Origin: Pedobacter jeongneungensis | Lineage (GTDB): Bacteria > Bacteroidota > Bacteroidia > Sphingobacteriales > Sphingobacteriaceae | Direction of reading: 5' to 3' | DNA: 64,000 bases | NCBI RefSeq assembly: GCF_000633455.1 | Contig: NZ_AYMG01000025.1 | Location: forward strand, 1 to 64,000 | In this document: positions 50,956 through 59,783 of the stretch, one piece after another | Layout of the letters: the number at the start of each line of letters is the position of its first letter | Numbering within the stretch: position 1 is the first letter of the stretch | Made by a program: the position numbers and the translations under genes | The notes under the pieces: generated by a model | The model's input: the letters and a program-made list of their open reading frames with translations, nothing else | Told to the model about the DNA's origin: nothing | Database searches by the model: none

Positions 50956-53247
50956 ATGTTAACCCACCATAAAATAATTGCAACCGAATTAAAAGTTGCA
51001 GAAAAACAAGTAACCGCAACCGTAAACCTATTAGATGAAGGTGCAACAGTACCTTTTATTTCACGTTACCGTAAAGAGGCAACCGGCAGTTTAGACGAGG
51101 TTGAAGTAGCCGCAATCCGCGATAGGGTGTTGCAATTACGCGATTTGGACAAACGCCGTGAAGCGATTTTAAAATCGATGACGGAACTGGGTAAGTTAAC
51201 ACCCGAACTCGAAAAACAGATTAACGAAGCAGAAACCATTTCGCTGCTCGAAGATATTTACCTGCCATATAAACCAAAACGCAAAACACGTGCATCGGTG
51301 GCAAAAGAAAAAGGATTAGAACCATTGGCCTTGCAAATATTTGAGCAGAATGCTTTTGATCTGGATGCTGAAGCCGATAAATTTATCGATACCGAAAAAG
51401 GTGTAAATTCGCTTGATGAAGCTTTGGCTGGTGCCAGGGATATCATTGCCGAAATGATATCTGAAAATGCTGAAGCCCGCACCAAAATGCGCACCTATTT
51501 TCAGGAAAAATCAGTTTTTAAATCGGAAGTAATCAAAGGAAAAGAAGAAGAAGGTATTAAATACAAAGATTACTTCGAATGGAGCGAGCCGGTAAAAACG
51601 GCTGCATCACACCGGGTTTTAGCCATGCGCCGTGGTGAAAAAGAGTTGATTTTAAGGTTAGATGCATTACCACCATCCGAAGACGCCGTTGCCATTTTAG
51701 AAAACCAGTTTATTTTAGGCAATAATGCAGCGTCAAAACAAGTTCAGCAAGCTTTAGAGGATGGTTATAAACGTTTGTTGGAACCAGCAATGGAAACTGA
51801 GTTACGCGTATTAACCAAACAGAAGGCGGATGAAGAAGCGATCCGCGTTTTTGCAGAAAATGCAAGGCAGTTGTTATTGGCGGCACCAATGGGACAAAAA
51901 AATGTATTGGCGATCGATCCTGGTTTCCGTACAGGCTGTAAAGTGGTTTGCTTAGATAAACAAGGTCAGTTGTTAGAAAACACAGCGATTTATCCGCATA
52001 CGGGGCAGGGCAATGTAAAAAATGCCGAATTCACCATCCAACAGCTTTGCGAAAAACACAATGTTGAAGCCATCGCTATTGGTAACGGTACTGCAGGAAG
52101 AGAAACTGAAGCTTTTGTTCGTGCATTGAATTTACCGCACATCACCATTGTAATGGTTAACGAAAGTGGTGCATCTATTTATTCGGCTTCAGAAGTGGCA
52201 AGGGAAGAATTCCCAACGCAGGATATTACCGTGCGTGGTGCCGTTTCAATCGGTCGCCGTTTAATGGACCCATTGGCAGAACTAGTGAAAATCGATCCAA
52301 AATCTATCGGAGTTGGCCAATACCAGCACGATGTTGATCAGAATAAATTGCAGGCGAGTTTAGATGATACGGTAATTAGTGCCGTAAATGCAGTTGGGGT
52401 AGAGCTCAATACCGCTTCTAAACAAATTTTGGCTTATGTTTCTGGCTTAGGACCAACTTTAGCACAGAACATTGTTGATTACAGAAATACCCACGGCGCG
52501 TTTAAAAACCGCGAAAGTTTGAAAAAAGTGCCTCGCTTAGGCGACAAAGCTTATGAACAGGCGGCGGGCTTCTTACGCATTCGCAATGCAGAAAATGTTT
52601 TAGATACCAGCGGCGTTCACCCTGAACGTTATGCTGTAGTAGATAAAATGGCGAAAGACCTGGGTACTACGGTTGCAGCCTTAATGAAAGATACACAACT
52701 GCAAAAACAGATCAAACCCCAACAATACATAACCGACGAAATCGGATTGCCAACCCTAAACGATATTGTAAAAGAGCTGGCAAAACCAGGGCGTGATCCA
52801 CGTGAGCAGTTTGAAGCTTTTAGCTTTACTGATGGTGTAAACGAAATTGCCGATTTAAGAACAGGTATGAAATTACCAGGAATTGTGACCAATATTACCA
52901 ATTTCGGAGCCTTTGTTGACATTGGCGTTCATCAGGATGGTTTGGTTCATACCAGTCAATTGGCAAACCGTTTTGTAGCAAATCCTAATGATATAGTAAA
53001 AGTGCATCAAAAAGTAGAGGTAACCGTAATGGAAGTTGATGTTGCCCGTAAAAGGATTTCACTATCGATGAAAACTGAGGCTAGTCCAAAGTCGGAAGTC
53101 CATAGTCGGGAGTCTAAAGAACATAAGCCAAAGCAAGAATACAAACCTAACAGCAGTAAGCCTAATTTTAAACCCCGCAATGAGCCAAAAGATGCTGATG
53201 GCGATTTACAGGAAAAATTAGCAAAGCTAAAAGGGATGTTTAAATAA
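50956..53247 (+). CDS. tex: Tex family transcription/RNA-binding protein
   Basis: A 763-residue Tex/YqgF protein. The N-terminal helical part is followed by the YqgF-like core (LAIDPGFRTGCKVVCLDK near 317), the helix-hairpin-helix region (YVSGLGPTLAQNIVDYRN near 495) and the C-terminal S1 domain (LPGIVTNITNFGAFVDIGVH near 640, ISLSMKTEA at its end). Tex binds nucleic acids and affects transcription and stress survival. A basic disordered tail follows; residues about 709-721 are encoded by a repeat that also occurs between genes. The protein is otherwise intact. Confidence 0.93.
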   Translation: MLTHHKIIATELKVAEKQVTATVNLLDEGATVPFISRYRKEATGSLDEVEVAAIRDRVLQLRDLDKRREAILKSMTELGKLTPELEKQINEAETISLLEDIYLPYKPKRKTRASVAKEKGLEPLALQIFEQNAFDLDAEADKFIDTEKGVNSLDEALAGARDIIAEMISENAEARTKMRTYFQEKSVFKSEVIKGKEEEGIKYKDYFEWSEPVKTAASHRVLAMRRGEKELILRLDALPPSEDAVAILENQFILGNNAASKQVQQALEDGYKRLLEPAMETELRVLTKQKADEEAIRVFAENARQLLLAAPMGQKNVLAIDPGFRTGCKVVCLDKQGQLLENTAIYPHTGQGNVKNAEFTIQQLCEKHNVEAIAIGNGTAGRETEAFVRALNLPHITIVMVNESGASIYSASEVAREEFPTQDITVRGAVSIGRRLMDPLAELVKIDPKSIGVGQYQHDVDQNKLQASLDDTVISAVNAVGVELNTASKQILAYVSGLGPTLAQNIVDYRNTHGAFKNRESLKKVPRLGDKAYEQAAGFLRIRNAENVLDTSGVHPERYAVVDKMAKDLGTTVAALMKDTQLQKQIKPQQYITDEIGLPTLNDIVKELAKPGRDPREQFEAFSFTDGVNEIADLRTGMKLPGIVTNITNFGAFVDIGVHQDGLVHTSQLANRFVANPNDIVKVHQKVEVTVMEVDVARKRISLSMKTEASPKSEVHSRESKEHKPKQEYKPNSSKPNFKPRNEPKDADGDLQEKLAKLKGMFK
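53082..53118. repeat. Intergenic-type GGACT/CCGAC repeat inside tex
   Basis: TAGTCCAAAGTCGGAAGTCC then ATAGTCGGGAGTCTAAAG. On the minus strand this is GACTCCCGACTATGGACTTC..., the same motif pattern as 28340-28430. It encodes SPKSEVHSRESK in the disordered tail. Confidence 0.7.
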
Positions 53248-53254
53248 CTTTAAC

Positions 53255-53309
53255 TGTCATACTGAGCCTGTCGAAGTATCTAGTGGTCTTCGACAAGCTC
53301 AGACTGACA
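53255..53309. repeat. Palindromic repeat between convergent tex and mscS
   Basis: TGTCATACTGAGCCTGTCGA (from 53255) faces TCGACAAGCTCAGACTGACA (to 53309), an imperfect inverted repeat of about 22 bases with an 11-base loop. It fills the 69-base gap between two convergent genes and could act as a bidirectional transcription stop. Same family as 36442 and 38346. Confidence 0.75.
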
Positions 53310-53316
53310 TGGATTT

Positions 53317-54396
53317 TTATATACGCTCCAACTTATCTCTAAACTCCAATCTTTTCTTCGGTAAGCTTTCCGGATAATTTGTTTGAATAAACGAAATCAT
53401 AGCTTCCCTTACATAACACCTCAAATCGAAAGCTCTGGAAGAATTTGAAGCGCTCATTAAAAAACGCACCTCAATAGCGCCATCTTTTGTACTGTCGGTA
53501 ACCTGTACTACATTTACGCGTTTATCCCACAATACATTTGCGTTCAGCAATCTTGTCAATTCCTGTCTCATGGGTTCAATAGGAATCGTATAATCGAGGT
53601 ATAAAAAAACAGTTCCCAATAAATCTGCCGAAACACGTGTCCAGTTTTGAAAAGGTTTTTCGATAAAATAGGTAATCGGCAAAATGAGCCTGCGTTGGTC
53701 CCATATATTAACCACTACATAGGTTAGCGTTATTTCTTCTACCTTTCCCCACTCACCTTCTACAATTAAAACATCGTCAATCCTAATGGGTTGTGTAAAG
53801 GCAATCTGAAAACCCGCCAATAAATTCCCCAGTGATTTTTGCGCAGCAAAACCAATGATAATTCCCCCTATTCCGACCCCCGTAAGTAAACCCGCCCCTA
53901 TTTTACGCATACTCTCAAAACTCAACAAAATGATAGCTGCAGTAATTAAAATGATGAGCGAAACGATAAATTTCCTTACAAACTGCAACTGTGTCCTGAT
54001 TTTGCGCTCTTTCAGGTTATTTTCCTTATTCAGATCGTATTTCAGATAAAAATAATCCTCCAATACATTTATTAAACGCACCAATATTAATGCAAAAGTG
54101 ATGGTTAAGGCAATTTCTAACGCTTTCGTAATGGGCAACCTAAATGAGGGCGACATCTCCATTAATGTGAGCGAAAAATTAAGCAACAATAATGGAATAA
54201 AAACCGCAACTGGCCTTCTTAAATGTTTAATGGTTGATTTTATAATAATAAAATCCCACCAGCGCGAAAGCAGGATAAAAGTTTTGTGGATAATGAATTT
54301 GATAATAATCCCCAGCAAAATTGCTGCTAAACCAATAATCAGGTTCTTGAAAAACAAAGGAATAGGATAACCGAAAATCTGGTCGATATACTGCAT
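53317..54396 (-). CDS. MscS family mechanosensitive ion channel
   Basis: A 359-residue membrane protein from the ATG at 54396 (MQYIDQIFGYP). There are four or five hydrophobic helices in the first 190 residues and the pore helix signature GVGIGGIIIGFAAQKSLGNL near 180, followed by the beta-domain GFQIAFTQPIRIDDVLIVEG and WDQRRLILPITYF. It opens under membrane tension to release solutes. The frame continues to 54498, but the extension is poor in family similarity. Confidence 0.88.
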   Translation of the reverse strand: MQYIDQIFGYPIPLFFKNLIIGLAAILLGIIIKFIIHKTFILLSRWWDFIIIKSTIKHLRRPVAVFIPLLLLNFSLTLMEMSPSFRLPITKALEIALTITFALILVRLINVLEDYFYLKYDLNKENNLKERKIRTQLQFVRKFIVSLIILITAAIILLSFESMRKIGAGLLTGVGIGGIIIGFAAQKSLGNLLAGFQIAFTQPIRIDDVLIVEGEWGKVEEITLTYVVVNIWDQRRLILPITYFIEKPFQNWTRVSADLLGTVFLYLDYTIPIEPMRQELTRLLNANVLWDKRVNVVQVTDSTKDGAIEVRFLMSASNSSRAFDLRCYVREAMISFIQTNYPESLPKKRLEFRDKLERI

Positions 54397-54457
54397 ACAA
54401 GAAATTTGCTGGTTAATAAATACGGCGATAAGCCAATAGATATTCTTATAACAGCTA

Positions 54458-54465
54458 TATTTTTG
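54458..54465 (+). promoter_or_regulatory. Candidate -7 box of pnuC-nadR
   Basis: TATTTTTG matches TAnnTTTG, 79 bases before the pnuC ATG. The leader shows no thiamine-pyrophosphate or other riboswitch pattern that I recognise. Confidence 0.35.
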
Positions 54466-54544
54466 GATTGTTTGCCAACAGAAAATCAATAGCCGCAAAT
54501 AAATTATTTACATTAGCATTTTGTATACTTCCAAAAAGAAAAAG

Positions 54545-55207
54545 ATGGATTTTTTTGATGCCCATAGTATATTTTTTACGGTTCTTGGTTATAAAATGAG
54601 CTACCTGGAATTTTTTGCTGTAATTACCGGGGTTATTTCAGTTATTCTTTCTGCAAAAGCCAGTGTTTGGAGTTGGCCAGCAGGCATCGTTAATGTATTC
54701 TTATCAGCCTTTTTATATTATCAAAGCCAGCTTTACCCTGATATGTTTTTGATGGTTTTCTTTTTTGTAACCAACATTATGGGCTGGTGGCGATGGACAA
54801 ATCCGAAACCCGGGGAAGAAGATAAAAACAAAGAACTCAAAATCAGTTTCATGCCGATAAAACAGTTCTTCATCTTGCTGGCTGTTGGCATTATTGGCAC
54901 ACTACTCATGGGTACTTTGGCAAGTCAGCTCCATAATTGGCTTCCATTGTTGTTCAATTTACCAAGTGCCTATCCTTTTGTCGATTCATTTATTTTTGTA
55001 ATGAGTGTAATCACCACTTTTCTGATGATCCAGAAAAGGGTAGAATGTTGGATTATCTGGCTAATTATTGATGTTGTGGCTACTTACTTATATTTTTTAA
55101 AAGGCATCAAGTTTATGGGGATAGAATATTTCATTTTCACTATTATAGCTGCCTTTGCTCTATGGCATTGGGTTAAAGAATACAGAAGTTATTCTAAAAC
55201 AGCATGA
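54545..55207 (+). CDS. pnuC: Nicotinamide riboside transporter
   Basis: A 220-residue PnuC with about seven membrane helices. SWPAGIVNVFLSAFLYYQS near residue 42 carries the conserved WP and N motif, and FFFVTNIMGWWRW near 75 matches the substrate-channel part. CWIIWLIIDVVATYLYF near 178 is also conserved. It imports nicotinamide riboside. The ATG at 54545 is chosen over a TTG at 54521. The stop overlaps the next gene by 4 bases (ATGA), coupling transport to nadR. Confidence 0.92.
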   Translation: MDFFDAHSIFFTVLGYKMSYLEFFAVITGVISVILSAKASVWSWPAGIVNVFLSAFLYYQSQLYPDMFLMVFFFVTNIMGWWRWTNPKPGEEDKNKELKISFMPIKQFFILLAVGIIGTLLMGTLASQLHNWLPLLFNLPSAYPFVDSFIFVMSVITTFLMIQKRVECWIIWLIIDVVATYLYFLKGIKFMGIEYFIFTIIAAFALWHWVKEYRSYSKTA

Positions 55208-56169
55208 AAAGAGGATTAGTTATCGGCAAGTTTATGCCAATCCATAAAGGGCATATTGCCCTGATTAATTTTGCTGCTGCACATTGCGATGAATTGATTG
55301 TATCGATGAGTTTCACACCTGAGGATACAATTGATCCGGTATTGCGTTTTGAATGGATCAAGCAAATATTTAAAAGCCAGCCCAATATTAAGCCTGCCAT
55401 TATTGATGATGATTTTGATGATGAAACCTTACCTTTAAGTGAGCGGACCAATATATGGGCCATCAGAATGCGGGAGGTTTATCCAAAAATCGATATACTA
55501 TTTAGTTCTGAATTTTACGGGCCTCCCTTCGCCCATAATTTACAGGCAGAACATGTCCTGTTTGATGAGCCAAGGAAATTCATCCCAATTTCTGCTACGC
55601 TGATCAGAAACCATCCTTTCCAATATTGGGAATTTATTCCTGAACAAGTGAGGCCATATTTTACAAAAAAGATTTGTTTCTACGGACCAGAAAGTACCGG
55701 AAAATCGACCATGGCCGAAAAAATGGCTTTATATTATCATACCGTTTTTGTTCCCGAAGTTGCACGCGAATTAATTACCTCTAACGATATCACTGTTGAC
55801 GACATTATCAAAATAGGGAAAGCACAAACAGAAAGGGTAAAAGAAAAAACAAGCATTGCCAATAAAATCGTTTTTTGCGACACGGACTTAATCACCACAA
55901 AAATATATTCGCAATATTATTTAAATCAGGTTCCGGATATTCTTAACGATCTTGAAAATGAAATCAGGTACGATTTATATTTCTTATTGGATATTGATGT
56001 AGAATGGGTTGCTGATCATCTCCGCGATTTTGGCGAAAGGCGTTCAGAAATGTTTGATCTGTTTAAAAGGGAACTCGAAAAGCGGGGTATTGACTATATC
56101 CACATAAGTGGAAATTATCATGAACGGGAAGAGAAAATCAAAAAAATTATAGACTCCATTTTGCTATAA
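55204..56169 (+). CDS. nadR: NadR-like NMN adenylyltransferase / ribosylnicotinamide kinase
   Basis: A 321-residue two-domain enzyme. The N-terminal half is a nucleotidyltransferase (LVIGKFMPIHKGHIALI near residue 4). The C-terminal half is a kinase with the Walker A loop FYGPESTGKSTMAEK near 159. It phosphorylates nicotinamide riboside and adenylates NMN to NAD, completing salvage of what PnuC imports. There is no N-terminal DNA-binding domain like that of Enterobacteria NadR, so no repressor role is expected. Confidence 0.9.
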   Translation: MKRGLVIGKFMPIHKGHIALINFAAAHCDELIVSMSFTPEDTIDPVLRFEWIKQIFKSQPNIKPAIIDDDFDDETLPLSERTNIWAIRMREVYPKIDILFSSEFYGPPFAHNLQAEHVLFDEPRKFIPISATLIRNHPFQYWEFIPEQVRPYFTKKICFYGPESTGKSTMAEKMALYYHTVFVPEVARELITSNDITVDDIIKIGKAQTERVKEKTSIANKIVFCDTDLITTKIYSQYYLNQVPDILNDLENEIRYDLYFLLDIDVEWVADHLRDFGERRSEMFDLFKRELEKRGIDYIHISGNYHEREEKIKKIIDSILL

Positions 56170-56211
56170 ATAATTCTATTTTTTGTATCTTCAATTCAAA
56201 TCCAAAATGAT

Positions 56212-56745
56212 ATGACAGCTAAACAAGTGCTTCCTATCATCCCTGACAATATTGTAGTTAACAAGATTTACGAGGTAAGAGGCCTTAAAGTAATGTTCGA
56301 TAGTGATCTGGCTGAGCTTTATGGTGTAGAAACTAAACGCCTTAATGAGCAAGTTGGGCGAAATCCTGATCGATTCCCCGATGATTTCATGTTCCAACTC
56401 ACTGATGAAGAGTGGTTAAACTTGAAGTCGCAAATTGCGACCTCAAGTTGGGGCGGCAGAAGAAAACTCCCCTTTGTTTTTACTGAACACGGTGTTCTTA
56501 TGCTGTCAAGCGTATTAAACAGCAAGCAAGCCATTCAGGTGAATATTCAGATTGTAAGGATTTTCACGCGCATACGTCAATTCATTATTGACAGTGGCGA
56601 ACTTAAACTCGAAATTGAAGAAATTAAACAAAAAGTAAGTAATCAGGATAAAAACATCGAACTGGTTTTTACCTATCTTGATAAACTCATCGATAAAAAA
56701 ATTGGGCCAAGGAAGAGGATTGGTTATATGCCTGATGATTTGTAA
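56212..56745 (+). CDS. ORF6N domain protein
   Basis: A 177-residue protein. The ORF6N/KilA-N-like domain covers residues about 8-95: NKIYEVRGLKVMFDSDLAEL, YGVETKRLNEQVGRNPDRFP, DFMFQLTDEEW and LPFVFTEHGVLMLSSVL. A coiled-coil-like tail follows (LEIEEIKQKVSNQDKNIELV). Such proteins are typical of phages and mobile elements and bind DNA or regulate. No other phage gene is near, so it seems to be an orphan or a domesticated copy. It is in its own transcription unit. Confidence 0.85.
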   Translation: MTAKQVLPIIPDNIVVNKIYEVRGLKVMFDSDLAELYGVETKRLNEQVGRNPDRFPDDFMFQLTDEEWLNLKSQIATSSWGGRRKLPFVFTEHGVLMLSSVLNSKQAIQVNIQIVRIFTRIRQFIIDSGELKLEIEEIKQKVSNQDKNIELVFTYLDKLIDKKIGPRKRIGYMPDDL

Positions 56746-56768
56746 TTTTTATTTTCTCTTTAAAATGC

Positions 56769-56776
56769 TATTTTTG
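56769..56776 (+). promoter_or_regulatory. Candidate -7 box of the 275-residue lipoprotein
   Basis: TATTTTTG matches TAnnTTTG, 18 bases before the ATG at 56795. The nearest TTTG upstream is 26 bases away, too far for a typical -33. Confidence 0.35.
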
Positions 56777-56794
56777 AGTATCTAATCCTCAATA

Positions 56795-57622
56795 ATGAAA
56801 AAATATACGCTCTTACTTGCTCTTATAAGTATTCTTTTCTATTCATGCGCTAAGAAAGGTGAAAATTCACAATCCACACCTAAGAAAATTGAAAGGATTA
56901 TCATTTCGCCGGAGTACCTGCTTCAATCTAAATCATCAGAAGTATATATCGGAGTCAGGTATTTTAAAGATTACAGCGACAAAGACAATATCACGCTTAG
57001 CTTAAACGGCCAGACTGGAACTCAGCTATCAGAAATAACTGCACAGCTAGAGGGAACCAGTTTGTTATTCAAATTTAATGCAGTAAATCAAACAGGTGAT
57101 TTTAAGATTAGATGTGTAGTTAAAAATGACCAGAACTCTCTTGATCAGGAACAAACCTTAAGGCTTGTTAACGATTTTAGCATAAACTCGGTTTGGAACA
57201 GCCTTGATAAAAATTATTCATCGTCATTTTCCAGTTATGCCGACAGGCTTAAAACAACTGGTTATACCCTAAAACCCATTTCAAGCACGAGCACGAATGT
57301 TCAGTTTGGTGCCTATTTTGAAAACTATGCCTATTCAAATCTATATGTCAGCAAATCTTTCATTGCAGGGCTTGCAGGTATTTACACCCTTCTTTATAAT
57401 GACCTTGGCCTTCAGCAAATAAAAATCAACAATGGATCACCAGACGTTGATCAAAACTTTTCGACAGCTAAGTTCTATGCAGATGTAACGGCAAATTATG
57501 GCAATTATGTTTCACAGAGCAATACTGGCAGTGGGAAAGTTACCGTATTTAAAAACGGAATCTATACCCTGACGGTTACCGAAACGCCAGCTTTGGTATC
57601 TACAATAATTACAAAGTCTTAG
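56795..57622 (+). CDS. Lipoprotein of unknown function, 275 residues
   Basis: A lipoprotein signal with lipobox FYSC (Cys at residue 18) is followed by a Ser/Thr/Asn-rich beta-pattern protein (VYIGVRYFKDYSDKDNITLS, LRLVNDFSINSVWNSLDKNY). No family recognised; it may be a two-domain surface protein, but no repeats stand out. No downstream terminator hairpin is visible. Function unknown. Confidence 0.7.
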   Translation: MKKYTLLLALISILFYSCAKKGENSQSTPKKIERIIISPEYLLQSKSSEVYIGVRYFKDYSDKDNITLSLNGQTGTQLSEITAQLEGTSLLFKFNAVNQTGDFKIRCVVKNDQNSLDQEQTLRLVNDFSINSVWNSLDKNYSSSFSSYADRLKTTGYTLKPISSTSTNVQFGAYFENYAYSNLYVSKSFIAGLAGIYTLLYNDLGLQQIKINNGSPDVDQNFSTAKFYADVTANYGNYVSQSNTGSGKVTVFKNGIYTLTVTETPALVSTIITKS

Positions 57623-58006
57623 AATTGTATTTTTAGATTAGCCCGGTTTTTTTTAAAAACTTAACATACTTCCGCCAACCCACATTTCCTAAACGGGATT
57701 GCAGCGATACCCTTTTTTGTTTTTCGCTTTTACAAAAAAATAGCACTGAAGCAAGAAATTTGTCAAAGCTTTAAAAACAAAAAAGATTTAGCGCAAAGCC
57801 CGACTGGAACAACCAAAAGAACTAAAGGTTTTGCTTTACAAAAAATCGCCAATTAGATTGCCACATCGCTGCGCTCTTCGCAATGGCGACAATTTTACAT
57901 CAAAAATTTTCTCTTCAACTATTTGATAATAAAAGTATTCTACCTATCTTTGCAGTCCCAAATTTAATGGGAATAATAAATTGTTTAATAAATTAAATAC
58001 AAGCAA
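57623..58006. other. 384-base intergenic region before the ribosomal operon
   Basis: It holds a diverged paired-REP remnant at about 57855-57890 (GATTGCCACATCGCTGCG, then TTCGCAATGGCGAC), the rplM promoter at 57922-57952, and a 54-base leader. The first 200 bases show no gene, RNA or clear hairpin. Confidence 0.55.
57922..57952 (+). promoter_or_regulatory. Promoter of the rplM-rpsI-rpsB-tsf operon
   Basis: TTTG (57922-57925), 19 bases, then TATCTTTG (57945-57952): an exact fit to the Bacteroidota promoter consensus, with standard spacing. Transcription should begin a few bases later, leaving a leader of roughly 50 bases. Confidence 0.8.
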
Positions 58007-58450
58007 GTGAATACGTTAAGTTACAAAACTGTCTCGGCCAATGCGAAAACTGTTAACAAACAGTGGATTGTTGTTGATGCGCAAGGCGAGATTTTGGGGC
58101 GCTTGTCATCGAAGATCGCTATGATCATCCGTGGTAAAAACAAGCCTGAGTACACCCCACACGTAGATTGCGGCGATAACGTAATTGTTATCAATGCAGA
58201 CAAGGTTAAATTGACAGGAAACAAATTCAGCGAAAAGCAATATGTTTCTTATACTGGTTATCCAGGTGGTCAACGTTTTATTTCTCCTAAGGAGTTAATG
58301 GCGAAACACCCTCAACGTGTAATCGAGAAAGCGGTACGTGGTATGTTACCGAAAACTAAATTGGGTAAAAAACTTTACACCAATCTTTTTGTGTATGCAG
58401 GTGAGACTCACCCTCATGCAGCTCAATCTCCAAAAACCATTAAACTTTAA
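58007..58450 (+). CDS. rplM: 50S ribosomal protein L13
   Basis: A 147-residue L13 that starts at a GTG (58007), giving the family's MNTLSYKTVSANA opening. ILGRLSSKIAMIIRGKNKPE and KAVRGMLPKTKLGKKLYTNL match L13. It assembles into the large subunit. First gene of the operon; rpsI follows after 3 bases. No upstream ATG in frame restores the same N terminus. Confidence 0.97.
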   Translation: MNTLSYKTVSANAKTVNKQWIVVDAQGEILGRLSSKIAMIIRGKNKPEYTPHVDCGDNVIVINADKVKLTGNKFSEKQYVSYTGYPGGQRFISPKELMAKHPQRVIEKAVRGMLPKTKLGKKLYTNLFVYAGETHPHAAQSPKTIKL

Positions 58451-58453
58451 GAA

Positions 58454-58840
58454 ATGTCAGTTACTAACACTTCAGGAAGAAGAAAAACAGCTGTTGCACG
58501 TATCTACTTAAAAGATGGTGCTGGCGCAATTACCGTTAACGGTAAAGATCACAAAGTATATTTCCCAACTTTACCTTTGCAATATATCGTAAACCAAAGT
58601 TTAGAAGTTTCTGAACTTACAGGCCGTTATGATATCACTGTAAACGTACAAGGCGGTGGAGTAAAAGGACAAGCAGAAGCTGTTCGTTTAGCTATTGCTA
58701 AGGCGATTGTTGAACTAGATGCGGAGAAAAAACCTGCTTTACGCGCTAAAGGTTTAATGACACGTGATAACCGTATGGTTGAGCGTAAAAAACCAGGACG
58801 TGCTAAAGCCCGTAAGAAATTCCAATTCAGTAAACGTTAA
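58454..58840 (+). CDS. rpsI: 30S ribosomal protein S9
   Basis: A 128-residue S9 with TSGRRKTAVARIYLKDGAG at the start, GGGVKGQAEAVRLAIAKAIV near 67, and the C-terminal KKPGRAKARKKFQFSKR tail that reaches the decoding site. rplM precedes it by 3 bases and rpsB follows by 18, all one operon. Confidence 0.98.
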   Translation: MSVTNTSGRRKTAVARIYLKDGAGAITVNGKDHKVYFPTLPLQYIVNQSLEVSELTGRYDITVNVQGGGVKGQAEAVRLAIAKAIVELDAEKKPALRAKGLMTRDNRMVERKKPGRAKARKKFQFSKR

Positions 58841-58858
58841 TCACAGGAGGCAAACACA

Positions 58859-59692
58859 ATGGCAAGAACAACTTATCAAGACTTATTGGATGCAGGTGTA
58901 CACTTTGGTCACCTTACCCGTAAATGGAATCCAAAAATGGCTCCTTACATTTTCATGGAGCGTAATGGAATTCATATTATAGATTTAAATAAAACTTTAA
59001 CTAAAACTGAAGAAGCTGCGGCTGCGATTAAACAAATCGTAAAATCAGGACGTAAAGTATTATTCGTTTCTACAAAGAAACAAGCAAAAGGAATCGTAGC
59101 TGAACAAGCTAAAAAAGTAAACATGCCTTTCGTAACTGAACGTTGGTTAGGTGGTATGTTAACTAACTTTGCAACTGTTCGCAAGTCAATTAAAAAGATG
59201 TCTAACATCGATAAAATGACTAAAGACGGTACTTATGCGATCTTATCTAAAAAAGAGCGTTTAATGATTCAGCGTGAGCGTATTAAATTAGAATCACTTT
59301 TAGGTGGTATTGCTGATTTAAACCGTTTACCTGCAGCTTTATTCTTAATTGATGTTAAAAAAGAGCATATCGCAGTAACTGAAGCATTAAAATTAAACAT
59401 CCCAACTTTTGCGATGGTTGATACAAACTCTGATCCTTCTAACATCGATTTCCCTATCCCGGCGAATGATGATGCTACAAAATCTATCTCTTTAATTACT
59501 GATGTAATTATCAAAGCGATTGAAGAAGGTTTAGATGAGCGTAAACGCGAAAAAGATGATGAGGCTGAAAAAGAAGCAGTAGCTGCTAAAGCTGCGGCTG
59601 ATGCTCCGGAAGCAAAAGAGCCAAGACGTAAAAAAGCTGCTGAGGCAGAAGTTGAAGCGTCAGCATCAGAAGAAACTAAAACAGAAGAATAG
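58859..59692 (+). CDS. rpsB: 30S ribosomal protein S2
   Basis: A 277-residue S2 with LLDAGVHFGHLTRKWNPKM at the start, FVTERWLGGMLTNFATVRKS near 96 and VDTNSDPSNIDFPIPANDDA near 191. The last 50 residues form an acidic, Ala/Glu/Lys-rich extension beyond the core (usual in Bacteroidota). It binds the small subunit late in assembly. A 129-base gap precedes tsf. Confidence 0.98.
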   Translation: MARTTYQDLLDAGVHFGHLTRKWNPKMAPYIFMERNGIHIIDLNKTLTKTEEAAAAIKQIVKSGRKVLFVSTKKQAKGIVAEQAKKVNMPFVTERWLGGMLTNFATVRKSIKKMSNIDKMTKDGTYAILSKKERLMIQRERIKLESLLGGIADLNRLPAALFLIDVKKEHIAVTEALKLNIPTFAMVDTNSDPSNIDFPIPANDDATKSISLITDVIIKAIEEGLDERKREKDDEAEKEAVAAKAAADAPEAKEPRRKKAAEAEVEASASEETKTEE

Positions 59693-59703
59693 TAATATTT
59701 TTT

Positions 59704-59783
59704 AATTGCAGGTTACTGGTTTCAGGTTTTAAGTTGGCTTAACATGAGTTTAACTTGGCGCTTGTAACTTGTAACCTGTAATT
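59704..59783. repeat. Inverted repeat in the rpsB-tsf gap
   Basis: AATTGCAGGTTAC (59704-59716) and GTAACCTGTAATT (59771-59783) pair with one mismatch around a 54-base insert, which itself contains AAGTT/AACTT arms. It lies between rpsB and tsf. It could fold in the mRNA or be a dispersed repeat. Confidence 0.6.

Noticed and set aside
54397..54544. Riboswitch before pnuC
   Set aside because: I looked for thiamine-pyrophosphate and NAD-type motifs in the leader and saw neither.
10460..56745. Prophage suggested by the collar and ORF6N proteins
   Set aside because: The two genes are 46 kb apart and no terminase, portal, capsid, tail or integrase gene is present.
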